The translations under genes and the position numbers were made by a program. A stretch of 64,000 nucleotides of DNA from Chitinolyticbacter meiyuanensis. Its GTDB lineage: Bacteria > Pseudomonadota > Gammaproteobacteria > Burkholderiales > Chitinibacteraceae. Shown in pieces: positions 42,806 to 51,680 of this stretch. The stretch spans positions 4,159,925-4,223,924 of the forward strand of contig NZ_CP041335.1 in assembly GCF_008033135.1 (NCBI RefSeq), given 5' to 3'. The notes beneath the pieces were generated by a model. The model was not told the DNA's origin and made no database searches. It saw nothing but the letters and a program-made list of their open reading frames with translations. Every line of letters starts with the position of its first letter. Position 1 is the stretch's first letter.

Positions 42806-43801
42806 GTGAATACGCCTTCTCTCTCGCGCCGCTATTGCGTCGCCCCGATGCTCGATTGGACTGATCGCCACTACCGGCGCTTCGCTCGCACGCTGTCCCG
42901 CCACGCCTGGCTCTACACCGAGATGATCAATACCGGCGCCATCCTGCATGGCGAGCCGATGCGCCACCTGCGTTTCGACGAAATCGAGAACCCGCTGGCG
43001 CTACAGCTGGGCGGCTCCGAACCTGCCGATCTCGCGCGTTGCGCCAAGATCGCCGAGAACTGGGGCTATGACGAGGTCAACCTCAACGTCGGTTGCCCAT
43101 CCGAGCGCGTGCAATCCGGCTCCTTCGGCGCCTGCCTGATGCTGGAACCGCAACTGGTGGCCGATTGCGTGAAGGCCATGCGCGATGCTGCCAGCGTGCC
43201 GGTCACCGTCAAGCACCGCATCGGCATCGATCAGGAGGAGCGCTATGACTTCGTGCGCGACTTCGTCGGGCAGGTGGCTGATGCCGGCTGCGGCAGTTTC
43301 ATCGTCCACGCGCGCAATGCCATTCTCAAGGGGTTGTCGCCCAAGGAAAACCGCGAAATCCCGCCGCTGAAGTACGATTATGCCTACCGGCTCAAGCACG
43401 ACTTCCCACAGCTGGAAATCATCGTCAACGGCGGCATCACCAGCCACGCCACAGCACAGGCGCATCTGGAACACGTCGATGGCGTGATGGTGGGGCGCGA
43501 TGCCTACCACAACCCCTATGTGCTGGCCGAAGTCGATGCGCTCTACTACGGCAGCAACGACGCGATCCCAAGCCGCGAGGAGGCCATCCGCGCCCTGCGC
43601 CCCTTCGTGGAGGCGGAGCTCGCCGCAGGTACGCCGCTGCGCTTCATTGCCCGGCATATCCTAGGCCTGTTTCAGGGGCAGCGCGGTGCCCGCAACTGGC
43701 GCAGAATGCTGTCGGACGCCAAACTGCTGAAGGGTGCCGACTGGCGCCTGATCGAACAGGCGCTGGCCGAGATCCAGCCGACCGGGGAGGAGACTCTATG
43801 A
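42806..43801 (+). CDS. dusA: tRNA-dihydrouridine(20/20a) synthase
   Basis: 331 residues from GTG 42806. An FMN enzyme that reduces uridine 20 in the tRNA D-loop. Motifs: YCVAPMLDWTDRHYRRFAR, LYTEMINTGAILHG, LQLGGSEPADLARCAKIAE, the catalytic-Cys loop EVNLNVGCPSERVQSGSFGACLM, VTVKHRIGID, FIVHARNAILKGLSPKENR and GVMVGRDAYHNPY. The KGLSPKENREIPPL string is specific to the DusA subgroup. Stop overlaps the following protease gene. Confidence 0.95.
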   Translation: MNTPSLSRRYCVAPMLDWTDRHYRRFARTLSRHAWLYTEMINTGAILHGEPMRHLRFDEIENPLALQLGGSEPADLARCAKIAENWGYDEVNLNVGCPSERVQSGSFGACLMLEPQLVADCVKAMRDAASVPVTVKHRIGIDQEERYDFVRDFVGQVADAGCGSFIVHARNAILKGLSPKENREIPPLKYDYAYRLKHDFPQLEIIVNGGITSHATAQAHLEHVDGVMVGRDAYHNPYVLAEVDALYYGSNDAIPSREEAIRALRPFVEAELAAGTPLRFIARHILGLFQGQRGARNWRRMLSDAKLLKGADWRLIEQALAEIQPTGEETL

Positions 43802-44439
43802 TGAAAGCATTGCTGATGACCGCCGCGCTATTCCTGGCCGGCACGGTGCAGGCCGACCAGATCACCTTGTTGGCCACCATGGGCAACAAGGCCGTCGTCG
43901 ATATCGACGGCAAGCGCCATACCGTGGCCATCGGCCAGAAAGCTGGCGTCGCCAAGCTGGTGAAGCTCGACGGCGAAAGCGCTGTGTTTGAGGTGGATAG
44001 CAAGCAACGCCGACTATTGCTGGGCGAAGGTTATGTGGCTGGCAACAGCACAGTCAGCCAAGAAGGTGCCAGCGTTGTGCTCAGCCCGGACGCCAAGGGC
44101 CACTACTTCGCACAGCTTTCCATCAACGGCAATAGCGTGAATGGCGTGGTCGATACAGGTGCCACCCATCTTTCAATGAACGTGGAACAGGCCAAACGCC
44201 TCGGTATCGCCTATGCGAACGGACAACCCGCCCAAGCCCAGACTGCCAACGGTACTATCAAGGCTTGGATTATCCAACTGCAGCAAGTGAAGATCGGCGG
44301 TATCACCATCTACAACACGCCAGCCACCGTGCGCGAGGGCGGCGACGATACCCCCGTGCTGATCGGCACCAGCTTCCTCAACCGCTTCCAGATGAAGCGC
44401 GACCAGGAACTGATGATCCTGACCAAGAAGGCGTACTGA
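43798..44439 (+). CDS. Retropepsin-like aspartic protease (clan AA, TIGR02281 type)
   Basis: 213 residues; ATG 43798 overlaps the dusA stop and has GGAGGAG upstream; ATG 43801 is equally possible. Signal peptide MMKALLMTAALFLAGTVQAD. Residues 25-75 form a small SH3-like N-terminal part, and 95-205 a single-lobe aspartic protease with VNGVVDTGATHLSMN (catalytic DTGA) and the flap VLIGTSFLNRFQM. Such secreted or periplasmic single-lobe proteases must dimerise. Substrate unknown. Confidence 0.85.
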   Translation: MMKALLMTAALFLAGTVQADQITLLATMGNKAVVDIDGKRHTVAIGQKAGVAKLVKLDGESAVFEVDSKQRRLLLGEGYVAGNSTVSQEGASVVLSPDAKGHYFAQLSINGNSVNGVVDTGATHLSMNVEQAKRLGIAYANGQPAQAQTANGTIKAWIIQLQQVKIGGITIYNTPATVREGGDDTPVLIGTSFLNRFQMKRDQELMILTKKAY

Positions 44440-44443
44440 TCCC

Positions 44444-45040
44444 ATGACCAAGCGCATCGTGCTGGCCAGTAACAATGCCGGCAAGCTTCGGGAGTTCGCC
44501 AAGCTGTTCGCCACCCTCGACATCGAGATCGTGCCGCAGGCCGAGCTCGGCGTGAGCGAGGCCGAGGAGCCGCATCACACCTTCGTCGAGAACGCGCTCG
44601 CCAAGGCGCGTCACGCCGCGCGCGCCACCGGCCTGCCGGCCCTTGCCGACGACTCGGGCATCTGCGTTGCCGCGCTCGGCGGCGCGCCGGGCGTGTATTC
44701 GGCACGCTACGCCGGCGAGCCCAAGTCCGATGCGCGCAACAACGAGAAGCTGCTGGCCGAACTTACCAGCCAGACTGATCGCCGCGCCTGGTATTACGCC
44801 GCGCTGGTGCTGGTGCGCCACGCCGACGATCCGCAGCCCTTGATCGCCGACGGCGTCTGCCTGGGCGAAGTGCTGACCGCGCCGCAGGGCGACGGTGGCT
44901 TCGGCTACGACCCGCTGTTCTGGCTGCCGCAGTTCGGCAAGACCGTCGCCGAGATCAGCGCTGACGAGAAGGCGCAGATCTCGCACCGTGGCAAGGCGCT
45001 GCGCGTGCTGATCGCCAAGCTCGCGGAAACCGGGCTATGA
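44444..45040 (+). CDS. rdgB: XTP/dITP diphosphatase (Ham1/RdgB)
   Basis: 198 residues. It removes non-canonical purine nucleotides (dITP, XTP). Motifs: IVLASNNAGKLREFAKLF at the N-terminus, TFVENALAKARHAARATGLPALADDSGICV (catalytic Asp region), GAPGVYSARYAG, and FGYDPLFWLPQFGKTVAE with SHRGKAL. Full length. Four bases after the protease stop, overlapping the next small gene. Confidence 0.96.
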   Translation: MTKRIVLASNNAGKLREFAKLFATLDIEIVPQAELGVSEAEEPHHTFVENALAKARHAARATGLPALADDSGICVAALGGAPGVYSARYAGEPKSDARNNEKLLAELTSQTDRRAWYYAALVLVRHADDPQPLIADGVCLGEVLTAPQGDGGFGYDPLFWLPQFGKTVAEISADEKAQISHRGKALRVLIAKLAETGL

Positions 45041-45264
45041 GCGCCTGCGCCAACGAAGCGCGCTACGCCATCTGGCGGCGTGACGACGCCAGCGTGGTCT
45101 CCTGCACCGAGAAGGTGAAGGTGATGAACGAGAACCTCGACGAGCTGGTCCAGGCGATGCAGGACGCCTTCGAGGACGGCCTGTTGATGGAAGTCTCCGA
45201 AGGCCAGATGCGCGATGTGCTGCACCAGCTGGTCGACCGGCTGAACAACCCCTACCACCGCTGA
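45037..45264 (+). CDS. Small conserved protein between rdgB and hemW
   Basis: 75 residues; ATG overlaps the rdgB stop (ATGA). One compact, soluble domain: YAIWRRDDASVVSCTEKVKVMNENLDELVQAMQDAFEDGLLM, then SEGQMRDVLHQLVDRLNNPYH. I have seen proteins of this pattern (W-x-x-x-D, C-x-EK, EN, DAF-D, L-NPY) between rdgB and hemW in betaproteobacteria, but know no function. A helical structure and lack of signal suggest a cytosolic role. Confidence 0.7.
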   Translation: MSACANEARYAIWRRDDASVVSCTEKVKVMNENLDELVQAMQDAFEDGLLMEVSEGQMRDVLHQLVDRLNNPYHR

Positions 45265-45304
45265 TTCCTCCGGCGGCGCCACGGCGCACGCCGGGCGCGC
45301 CACC

Positions 45305-46498
45305 ATGCAGACCATCTCCCTCGCCAGCCTCAAGCGCACGCTCTCGCCCACCGCAGTGGAGCTCGCGGCGCTGCCGCCGCTGGCGCTCTACATCCATTTT
45401 CCCTGGTGCGTGCAGAAGTGCCCGTACTGCGATTTCAACTCGCATACGCAAAAGGGGGGCCTGCCGGAGGACGAGTACATCGCCGCGCTGCTGGCGGACC
45501 TCGAATCCTGTCTGCCGTCAGTGTGGGGCCGGCCAGTGTCGACCATCTTCATGGGCGGTGGCACCCCCAGCCTGTTCTCGGCCGGCGCGATCGACACGCT
45601 GCTCGCTGGCATCCGCGCCCGCATCAAACTGCTGCCCGATGCCGAGATCACGCTGGAAGCCAATCCCGGTACCTTCGAGGCGGAGAAGTTCGCCGGCTAT
45701 CGCGCAGCTGGCGTGAACCGGCTGTCGATCGGTATCCAAAGCCTCGATGACGCCAAGCTCAAGGCACTGGGCCGCATCCATGGCCGCGACGAGGCGCTGG
45801 CGGCAGTCGAGATTGCGCACCGCCATTTCGACAACTTCAACCTCGACGTGATGTATGCGCTGCCGGAGCAAACACTCGCCGAAGCGCTCGCCGATATCGA
45901 TGCCGCGATCGCGCTGGCCCCACCGCACCTGTCGGCCTATCACCTGACGCTGGAACCGAACACGCTGTTCCACCGCTATCCGCCCGCACTGCCGGACGAT
46001 GACCTCGCTGCCGACATGCAGGATGCGATCGAGGCCCGGCTCGCCGCGGCCGGCTACCAGCATTACGAGACCAGCGCCTTTGCCAAGCCCGGCCATCGCG
46101 CGCGGCACAATGTGAACTACTGGCAGTTCGGCGACTACCTCGGCATCGGTGCCGGTGCGCACGCCAAGATCAGCTTTCCCGACCGCATCACCCGCCAGGC
46201 CCGCTACAAGCAGCCGGGTGACTACCTCGCCCGCATGGCCGCAGGCTCGGCGGTCCAGACCGAGGAGACGCTGACGCGCGCGCAACTGCCGTTCGAGTTC
46301 ATGCTCAATCTGCTACGGCTTACCGACGGCTTTGCGCTCAGCCTCTATGCCGAGCGCACCGGCCTGCCGTTGCCCACGGTGCTGCCGCAGCTGGAACGCG
46401 CCTGTAGCGAGGGATTACTGGAACACGACGGCGACTGGGTACGCCCGACCGATCAGGGCCGGCGCTTTCTCAATACGCTGCTGGAACGCTTTCTTTGA
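45305..46498 (+). CDS. hemW: Heme chaperone HemW (radical SAM)
   Basis: 397 residues. A radical-SAM protein once called HemN-like but now known to deliver haem. The 4Fe-4S motif CVQKCPYCDF (CxxxCxxC) is at about 36-43, then IFMGGGTPSLFS, ITLEANPGTFEAEKFAGYRAAGVNRLSIGIQSLDD, and LSAYHLTLEPNTLFHRYPP. The C-terminal HemN_C domain (LPFEFMLNLLRLTDGF) is present. The ATG at 45305 has no clear Shine-Dalgarno; the leader is very GC-rich. Confidence 0.95.
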   Translation: MQTISLASLKRTLSPTAVELAALPPLALYIHFPWCVQKCPYCDFNSHTQKGGLPEDEYIAALLADLESCLPSVWGRPVSTIFMGGGTPSLFSAGAIDTLLAGIRARIKLLPDAEITLEANPGTFEAEKFAGYRAAGVNRLSIGIQSLDDAKLKALGRIHGRDEALAAVEIAHRHFDNFNLDVMYALPEQTLAEALADIDAAIALAPPHLSAYHLTLEPNTLFHRYPPALPDDDLAADMQDAIEARLAAAGYQHYETSAFAKPGHRARHNVNYWQFGDYLGIGAGAHAKISFPDRITRQARYKQPGDYLARMAAGSAVQTEETLTRAQLPFEFMLNLLRLTDGFALSLYAERTGLPLPTVLPQLERACSEGLLEHDGDWVRPTDQGRRFLNTLLERFL

Positions 46499-46583
46499 CC
46501 TGGCTGGGGTGAGGCGTACCGCGGTGATTGCATAAAACGTGTCCGCGTCATACGCTGCCCCGATCAATCTGCCCCTACACAGC

Positions 46584-46931
46584 ATGCCTACGCTCAACCT
46601 TCTGTACGTCGAAGACAACGCGATCCTGCGCGCCACCATCTGCGAATACCTGGAAGACCTGGGGCATGCGGTCACCGCGCGAGGCAATGCCGAGGAGGCG
46701 CTGGCGGCGCTGGCCACTCAGCATTTCGACGTGCTGTTGAGCGATGTCAGCCTGCCAGGGCGCTCGGGCCTGGAGCTGGTGCGCGAGGCTGCCGCAATGC
46801 AGCCGGCGTTGCGGCTGGTGCTGGCCACCGGCCACACACTCGATCGCGAGCTCGACCAACTGGGCCTGCCGGTGCAACTGCTGGCCAAGCCGTTCGACCT
46901 CGACGCGCTGGAAGCCGTACTCGACGTGTAG
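46584..46931 (+). CDS. Single-domain response regulator (CheY-like), first
   Basis: 115 residues from ATG 46584; GTG 46539 is an alternative giving 15 more residues. A stand-alone receiver: acidic pocket YVEDN, phosphoacceptor Asp in VLLSDVSLPG (about 52), Thr in LVLATGH and Lys in LLAKPFD. No output domain. It opens a signalling island of receivers and kinases and may pass phosphate or act as a sink. Confidence 0.85.
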   Translation: MPTLNLLYVEDNAILRATICEYLEDLGHAVTARGNAEEALAALATQHFDVLLSDVSLPGRSGLELVREAAAMQPALRLVLATGHTLDRELDQLGLPVQLLAKPFDLDALEAVLDV

Positions 46932-47030
46932 GTGCTCTCCTACGCGCTGTCGGAATCGTCCGATGGCGCGTCCTCCTCCCGGCGGCGAAGATGTCAGCCT
47001 ATCGCCCATAGCGTCCGTCCGGATTCAAAG

Positions 47031-47384
47031 ATGGCCCAGACCATCCTTATCGTCGAAGACAATGAAGACCTGCTCGAATGCATTGCCGAGGAGGTGATCC
47101 ATCTCGGCCATCTGCCGCTGTGCGCCCGCAGTGTTGCCGAGGCACGCGCGCTGCTCGCCGAGCGCGACGACATCGGTGCTTTGCTGGTGGATCTGGAGCT
47201 GGGTGGCGATCTGAACGGTGAACAACTGGCCCAATATGCCCAGGCACTGCGGCCCACGCTGCACGTGATCATTGCCACCGGCCACGATGCCGGGCAGCTG
47301 AGCGCCGAAGGGCGCGACCGCTATCCGCTGTTGCGCAAACCCTATTCCCTCGCCGAGCTGGCCCACGCCCTCGACCTGCCATGA
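47031..47384 (+). CDS. Single-domain response regulator, second
   Basis: 117 residues. Receiver with IVEDNEDLLECIAEEV, phosphoacceptor Asp in ALLVDLELGG (about 51), Thr in VIIATGHDA and Lys in LLRKPYS. It overlaps the start of the hybrid kinase gene (ATGA), so the two are coupled. It resembles the first receiver only moderately, so recent duplication is unlikely. Confidence 0.85.
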   Translation: MAQTILIVEDNEDLLECIAEEVIHLGHLPLCARSVAEARALLAERDDIGALLVDLELGGDLNGEQLAQYAQALRPTLHVIIATGHDAGQLSAEGRDRYPLLRKPYSLAELAHALDLP

Positions 47385-48385
47385 CCCTGCATACCGATAC
47401 CCCCAAGCTCTCCGAAACCGAAGCCTTTCGCAAGGTACTGTCGCGCAATGTGATGCTCCCCTTGCTGTTGGGACTTGTCAGCGCCGGCGTCTTCGTCGCC
47501 TTGCTGATGTACCTGGTCTCGGTAATGCGGCTGGTCGACCATTCCAACCAAGTGATCAGTGCCGCCCACGAAAGCAGCAAACTGATCATCGATTCGGAAA
47601 CCGGCCTGCGCGGCTACATGCTCACCGGCCGGCGCGGATTCCTTGCGCCATACAACAACGCCGTCGGCAATGTGCCGGCCGAACTCGATGGCCTTGCCCG
47701 GCTGGTCAACGACAACCCGCAGCAGGTCCGCCGGATCGACAAGGCGGGCACGCTTTTCAAGGAATGGCTGAGCTACAGCGAGCAGGCGATCTGGCTGAAG
47801 GACAACGGCGGCGATGTCAGCAGCCACGTCGGCTCCGAGCGTGGCAAGAACCTGATGGATGCGATGCGCAGCGAACTGGGCGCGCTAATTGCCGAAGAAG
47901 AGAGTCTGCGCAACGCGCGCAACCAGAGCAGCAGCAACACCGTCACCTGGCTGGTGTTCGGCATCATTACTCTGATGCTGCTGGTCGGCGCCGGCATCGC
48001 CTACAACGGCCGGCGCCAGCTGCTGGGGCTGTCGCAGATCTACAGCGAGGTGTTGGGGCAGGCACAGCAGCAGGCCAGTGCGCTGGCCGAACAGGCCTGG
48101 GTGAAGACCGGGCAGAACGAGCTTGCCGCCAAGCTCCTGGGTGAACAATCGGTGCAGGAGCTCGCGCGTGGCGCGCTGGAGCAGCTGGTGCGCTACCTCG
48201 GTGCCCGGGTGGGTGCGCTCTACGTAGGGCGCGACGACGGCCGCTTCCTTCTGGAGGCTGGCTACGCACTGCCGGCCGAGCACCCCGCCCCGCGCTGCGC
48301 GTTGGCGAAACACTGGCCGGACAGGCGCTGCGCGAGGGTCGGCCACAATGGGTGGAACTGCCGGAAGCCGGCTACCTGCCGGTAA
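47381..48385 (+). CDS. Hybrid sensor kinase, N-terminal fragment (CHASE3, partial GAF), frameshifted
   Basis: Read alone this gives 334 residues. Membrane helices at about 27-50 and 187-207 enclose a periplasmic CHASE3 domain (SSKLIIDSETGLRGYMLTGRRGFLAPYNNAVG), followed by a coiled coil and the start of a GAF domain (ARGALEQLVRYLGARVGALYVGRDDGRFLLEAGYALPAEHPAP). After about residue 304 the frame gives non-homologous residues, while the next frame from about 48295 continues the GAF with LRVGETLAGQALREGRPQWVELPEAGY. A single missing base near 48284-48294, in a C/G run, explains this. With correction the protein would be about 1154 residues, joined to the gene at 48352. Confidence 0.8.
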   Translation: MTLHTDTPKLSETEAFRKVLSRNVMLPLLLGLVSAGVFVALLMYLVSVMRLVDHSNQVISAAHESSKLIIDSETGLRGYMLTGRRGFLAPYNNAVGNVPAELDGLARLVNDNPQQVRRIDKAGTLFKEWLSYSEQAIWLKDNGGDVSSHVGSERGKNLMDAMRSELGALIAEEESLRNARNQSSSNTVTWLVFGIITLMLLVGAGIAYNGRRQLLGLSQIYSEVLGQAQQQASALAEQAWVKTGQNELAAKLLGEQSVQELARGALEQLVRYLGARVGALYVGRDDGRFLLEAGYALPAEHPAPRCALAKHWPDRRCARVGHNGWNCRKPATCR

Positions 48386-50844
48386 GTTCCGCGCTCGGCG
48401 AGATCGGCCCGTGCCGCCTGCTGCTGATTCCGGTGCAGGATGCCGGCATCCCGATCGGCGTGGCCGAGCTCGGCTTCGTCGGCGATGTGCCGGTGCAGGC
48501 GCTGGAGCTCGCCACGCTGGCCGCAGAGGACTTGGCTGCAGCACTGAAGGCCGCCCGCTACCGCGAGCAGCTGCGCACCACGCTCGACGAGACACAGCAG
48601 CTGAACGAGGAGCTGCAGACCCAGCAGGAAGAATTGCGCACCGCCAACGAGGAGCTGGAAGAGCAATCACGCGCACTGCGCGAAACGCAGTCGCGGCTGG
48701 AGAACCAGCAGGCCGAACTTGAGCGCAACAACGAGCAACTCGCCGAGCAGTCGGAGCGGCTGCAGCAGCAGAAGGACTTCCTCAACGAGCGCAACGTGGC
48801 GCTGCGCGACACCCAGCGCCAGCTGGAGGATCGCGCCGGCGAGCTGCAGCGTGCCAGCCAGTACAAGAGCGAATTCCTCGCCAACATGTCGCACGAGCTG
48901 CGCACACCGCTCAACAGCGCGCTGATCTTCGCCAAGCTGCTGGCCGACAACCCGCAGGGCAACCTCAGCGAGGAGCAGGTGCGCTTCGCCGGCATGATCC
49001 ACGGCGCCGGCAGCGACCTGCTCAACCTGATCAACGACATCCTCGATCTGTCCAAGGTCGAGGCCGGCATGCTCGATATCCATGTCGAGGACGTGATGCT
49101 CGCCCGCATCGAAGAGCACCTTGCCGCACTGTTCCAGCAGCAGGCGGAAAACAAGGCGCTGCGCTTTGCGATCCAGCGCGAATCCGGTGTGCCCGCCAGC
49201 CTGCAGACCGATCCACGCCGGCTCGAACAGATCCTGAAGAACCTGCTCGCCAACGCCATCAAGTTCACCGAGCAGGGCGAAGTCACGCTGACACTGGCCG
49301 CGGACAACGACGGCATCGCCTTCACCGTGGCCGATACCGGCATCGGCATCGCGCCCGAGCAACACGCCGTGATCTTCGAGGCCTTCCGCCAGGCCGATGG
49401 CACCACCAACCGCAAGTACGGCGGCACCGGGCTGGGGCTGTCGATCTCGCGCGACCTCGCTGGCCTTCTGGGCGGGCGCATCACCGTGGATAGCCAGCCG
49501 GGCAGCGGCAGCCGCTTCACGCTGTGGCTGCCTGTCGGCGCTGCGATCGGTGCGGCCGAAGCCCCCCCCGTACCGGAACCTGCGCCATTGCCGCCCGCCC
49601 CCGTGCCGGAATCCACCGGTGCGAGCTTTGCCGACGATCGCCACAACCTGCCCGAGCAGGGCCGGCTGATGCTGGTGATCGAGGACGACGAGCGCTTTGC
49701 CGGCATCCTTTACCAGTTGGCACGCGAGCGTGGCTTTTCCTGCCTGGTGGCGCTGACCGCACATGAAGGCGTGGCACTGGCACGGCAACACGCGCCACAT
49801 GCCATCCTGCTCGACCTCAAGCTGCCGGACCAGAGCGGCATGACCGTGCTGGAGCAGTTGAAGGAAGACCCGCGCACCCGCCATATCCCGACCCATGTCG
49901 TCTCCAGCCTGGACCGGGGCGATGCCGCGCTCTACATGGGGGCCATCGGTTACCTCGCCAAGCCGGCCGCCCGCGCCGACCTGCTGGCGGTGTTCGAGCG
50001 GCTGGAGGACAAGCTCGCGCAGAAGATCAAGCACGTGCTGCTGGTCGAGGACGACGCGATGCAGCGCGAGAGCATCACCCGCCTGATCGCCGATCCCGAA
50101 GTGGAAATCACCGGCGTGGCCTACGCCGAGGAAGCGCTGCAACTGCTGCGCGAGCGCGTGTTCGACTGCATGGTGATCGACCTGACACTGCCGGACATGC
50201 CCGGCACCGAGCTGCTGCAGCGGATGGCGGGCGAGCTCTACTCGTTCCCGCCGGTGATCGTCTACACCGGCCGCTCGCTGTCGCGCGACGAGGAATCGGC
50301 GCTGCGCCGCTACTCGCACTCCATCATCATCAAGGGCGCGCGCTCGCCCGAGCGGCTGCTCGACGAGGTCACGCTGTTCCTGCACCAGGTGGAGACCGAG
50401 CTGCCGCCCGAGCGCCAGCGCATGCTGCAGGCCGCGCGCAACCGCGACCGGGCCTTCGATGGCGCCACGCTCCTGGTGGTCGACGACGACGTACGCAACA
50501 TCTTCGCACTGACCAGTGCGCTGGAAATGAAGGGCGCCCAGGTGGTGGTGGCCCGCAACGGCCACGAGGCGCTGGACCAGCTCGACGCCCGGCCCGATAT
50601 CGATCTGGTGCTGATGGACATCATGATGCCGGAGATGGATGGCTACCAGGCAATGCGCGAGATCCGCCAGCAACCGCGCTTTGCCGACCTGCCCATCATC
50701 GCCGTCACCGCCAAGGCGATGCGCGACGATCAGGAGCGCTGCATTGCCGCCGGTGCCAACGATTACCTCGCCAAGCCGATCGACCTGGATGCGCTAGTCT
50801 CGCTGGTGCGGGTGTGGATCTCGCGTCCGGGGCGCAGCCTGTGA
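48352..50844 (+). CDS. Hybrid sensor kinase, C-terminal part (GAF end, kinase, three receivers)
   Basis: 830 residues from GTG 48352, which is only the first usable start of the shifted frame; the reading is homologous from about 48295. Order: GAF end (1-65), long coiled coil (70-175), HisKA with LANMSHELRTPLNSALIFAK (about 183), HATPase (NLLANAIKFTEQGEV, VADTGIGIAPEQ, GGTGLGLSIS), a Pro-rich linker, then three receivers with phosphoacceptors in ILLDLKLP, VIDLTLP and LMDIMMP. Its stop overlaps cheR. The three tandem receivers suggest a phosphorelay hub. If the upstream frameshift is real and not read through, this part would lack its sensor and membrane anchor. Confidence 0.85.
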   Translation: MELPEAGYLPVSSALGEIGPCRLLLIPVQDAGIPIGVAELGFVGDVPVQALELATLAAEDLAAALKAARYREQLRTTLDETQQLNEELQTQQEELRTANEELEEQSRALRETQSRLENQQAELERNNEQLAEQSERLQQQKDFLNERNVALRDTQRQLEDRAGELQRASQYKSEFLANMSHELRTPLNSALIFAKLLADNPQGNLSEEQVRFAGMIHGAGSDLLNLINDILDLSKVEAGMLDIHVEDVMLARIEEHLAALFQQQAENKALRFAIQRESGVPASLQTDPRRLEQILKNLLANAIKFTEQGEVTLTLAADNDGIAFTVADTGIGIAPEQHAVIFEAFRQADGTTNRKYGGTGLGLSISRDLAGLLGGRITVDSQPGSGSRFTLWLPVGAAIGAAEAPPVPEPAPLPPAPVPESTGASFADDRHNLPEQGRLMLVIEDDERFAGILYQLARERGFSCLVALTAHEGVALARQHAPHAILLDLKLPDQSGMTVLEQLKEDPRTRHIPTHVVSSLDRGDAALYMGAIGYLAKPAARADLLAVFERLEDKLAQKIKHVLLVEDDAMQRESITRLIADPEVEITGVAYAEEALQLLRERVFDCMVIDLTLPDMPGTELLQRMAGELYSFPPVIVYTGRSLSRDEESALRRYSHSIIIKGARSPERLLDEVTLFLHQVETELPPERQRMLQAARNRDRAFDGATLLVVDDDVRNIFALTSALEMKGAQVVVARNGHEALDQLDARPDIDLVLMDIMMPEMDGYQAMREIRQQPRFADLPIIAVTAKAMRDDQERCIAAGANDYLAKPIDLDALVSLVRVWISRPGRSL

Positions 50845-51680
50845 GCACGCCGCCGCACGATTACGCCGAGCGCGATTTCGACATCGAGCTCAGGCTGCTG
50901 ATCGAAGCGATCTACCTCAAGTACAGCTATGACTTCCGCAACTACTCGCCCGCTTCGCTGAAGCGGCGCGTGCAACATGCGCTGGTCCAATTCGAATGCC
51001 GCACGGTATCGGGCCTGCAGGAGCGCATCCTGCATTCGCAGCAGCAGTTCGCCGAGCTGCTGCAGTACCTCACGGTGCCGGTGAGCGAGATGTTCCGCGA
51101 CCCGGCCTATTTCCTCGCGCTGCGCCGCGACGTGCTGCCGGTGCTCGCCACCTATCCGTCGCTCAAGATCTGGATCGCCGGCTGCAGTACCGGGGAGGAG
51201 GTCTATTCACTGGCCATCCTGCTGCACGAGGAAGGCCTGCTCGAACGCACCCTGATCTACGCCACCGACATCAACCCGCGCAGCCTGCAGCGTGCCGAGG
51301 ACGGCATCTACCCGGTGGCCGACCTGCAGCGCTTCACCGCCAACTACCGCGCTGCCGGCGGCAAGCGCGCGTTCTCCGACTACTACACCGCCGCCTACGG
51401 CTCGGCCATTCTCGATCGCCAGCTCAAGCGCCAGGTGACCTTCGCCGACCACAGCCTCGCCACCGACAGCGTGTTCGCCGAGACCCACCTGGTGTCGTGC
51501 CGCAACGTGCTGATCTACTTCAACCGCGAACTGCAGGACCGCGCCTTCGGCCTGTTCTGCGATTCGCTGTGCCATCGCGGCTTCATGGGCCTCGGCAGCA
51601 AGGAGACCGTGCAGTTCTCCAGCCATGCCACGGCCTTCGAGACGGTGGCGCGCGACGAAAGGATCTACCGCAAGCGATGA
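50841..51680 (+). CDS. cheR: CheR-type protein-glutamate methyltransferase
   Basis: 279 residues; GTG 50841 overlaps the kinase stop. N-terminal helical CheR_N (IYLKYSYDFRNYSPASLKRRVQHAL), then SAM-binding core with IWIAGCSTGEEVYSLAILL, IYATDINPRSLQRAEDGIYP and VSCRNVLIYFNRELQ. All catalytic parts are present. No chemoreceptor, CheA or CheW lies in the window, so its methyl-acceptor is unknown; it may act on an unlinked receptor or a kinase of this island. Uses SAM and makes SAH. Confidence 0.92.
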   Translation: MSTPPHDYAERDFDIELRLLIEAIYLKYSYDFRNYSPASLKRRVQHALVQFECRTVSGLQERILHSQQQFAELLQYLTVPVSEMFRDPAYFLALRRDVLPVLATYPSLKIWIAGCSTGEEVYSLAILLHEEGLLERTLIYATDINPRSLQRAEDGIYPVADLQRFTANYRAAGGKRAFSDYYTAAYGSAILDRQLKRQVTFADHSLATDSVFAETHLVSCRNVLIYFNRELQDRAFGLFCDSLCHRGFMGLGSKETVQFSSHATAFETVARDERIYRKR

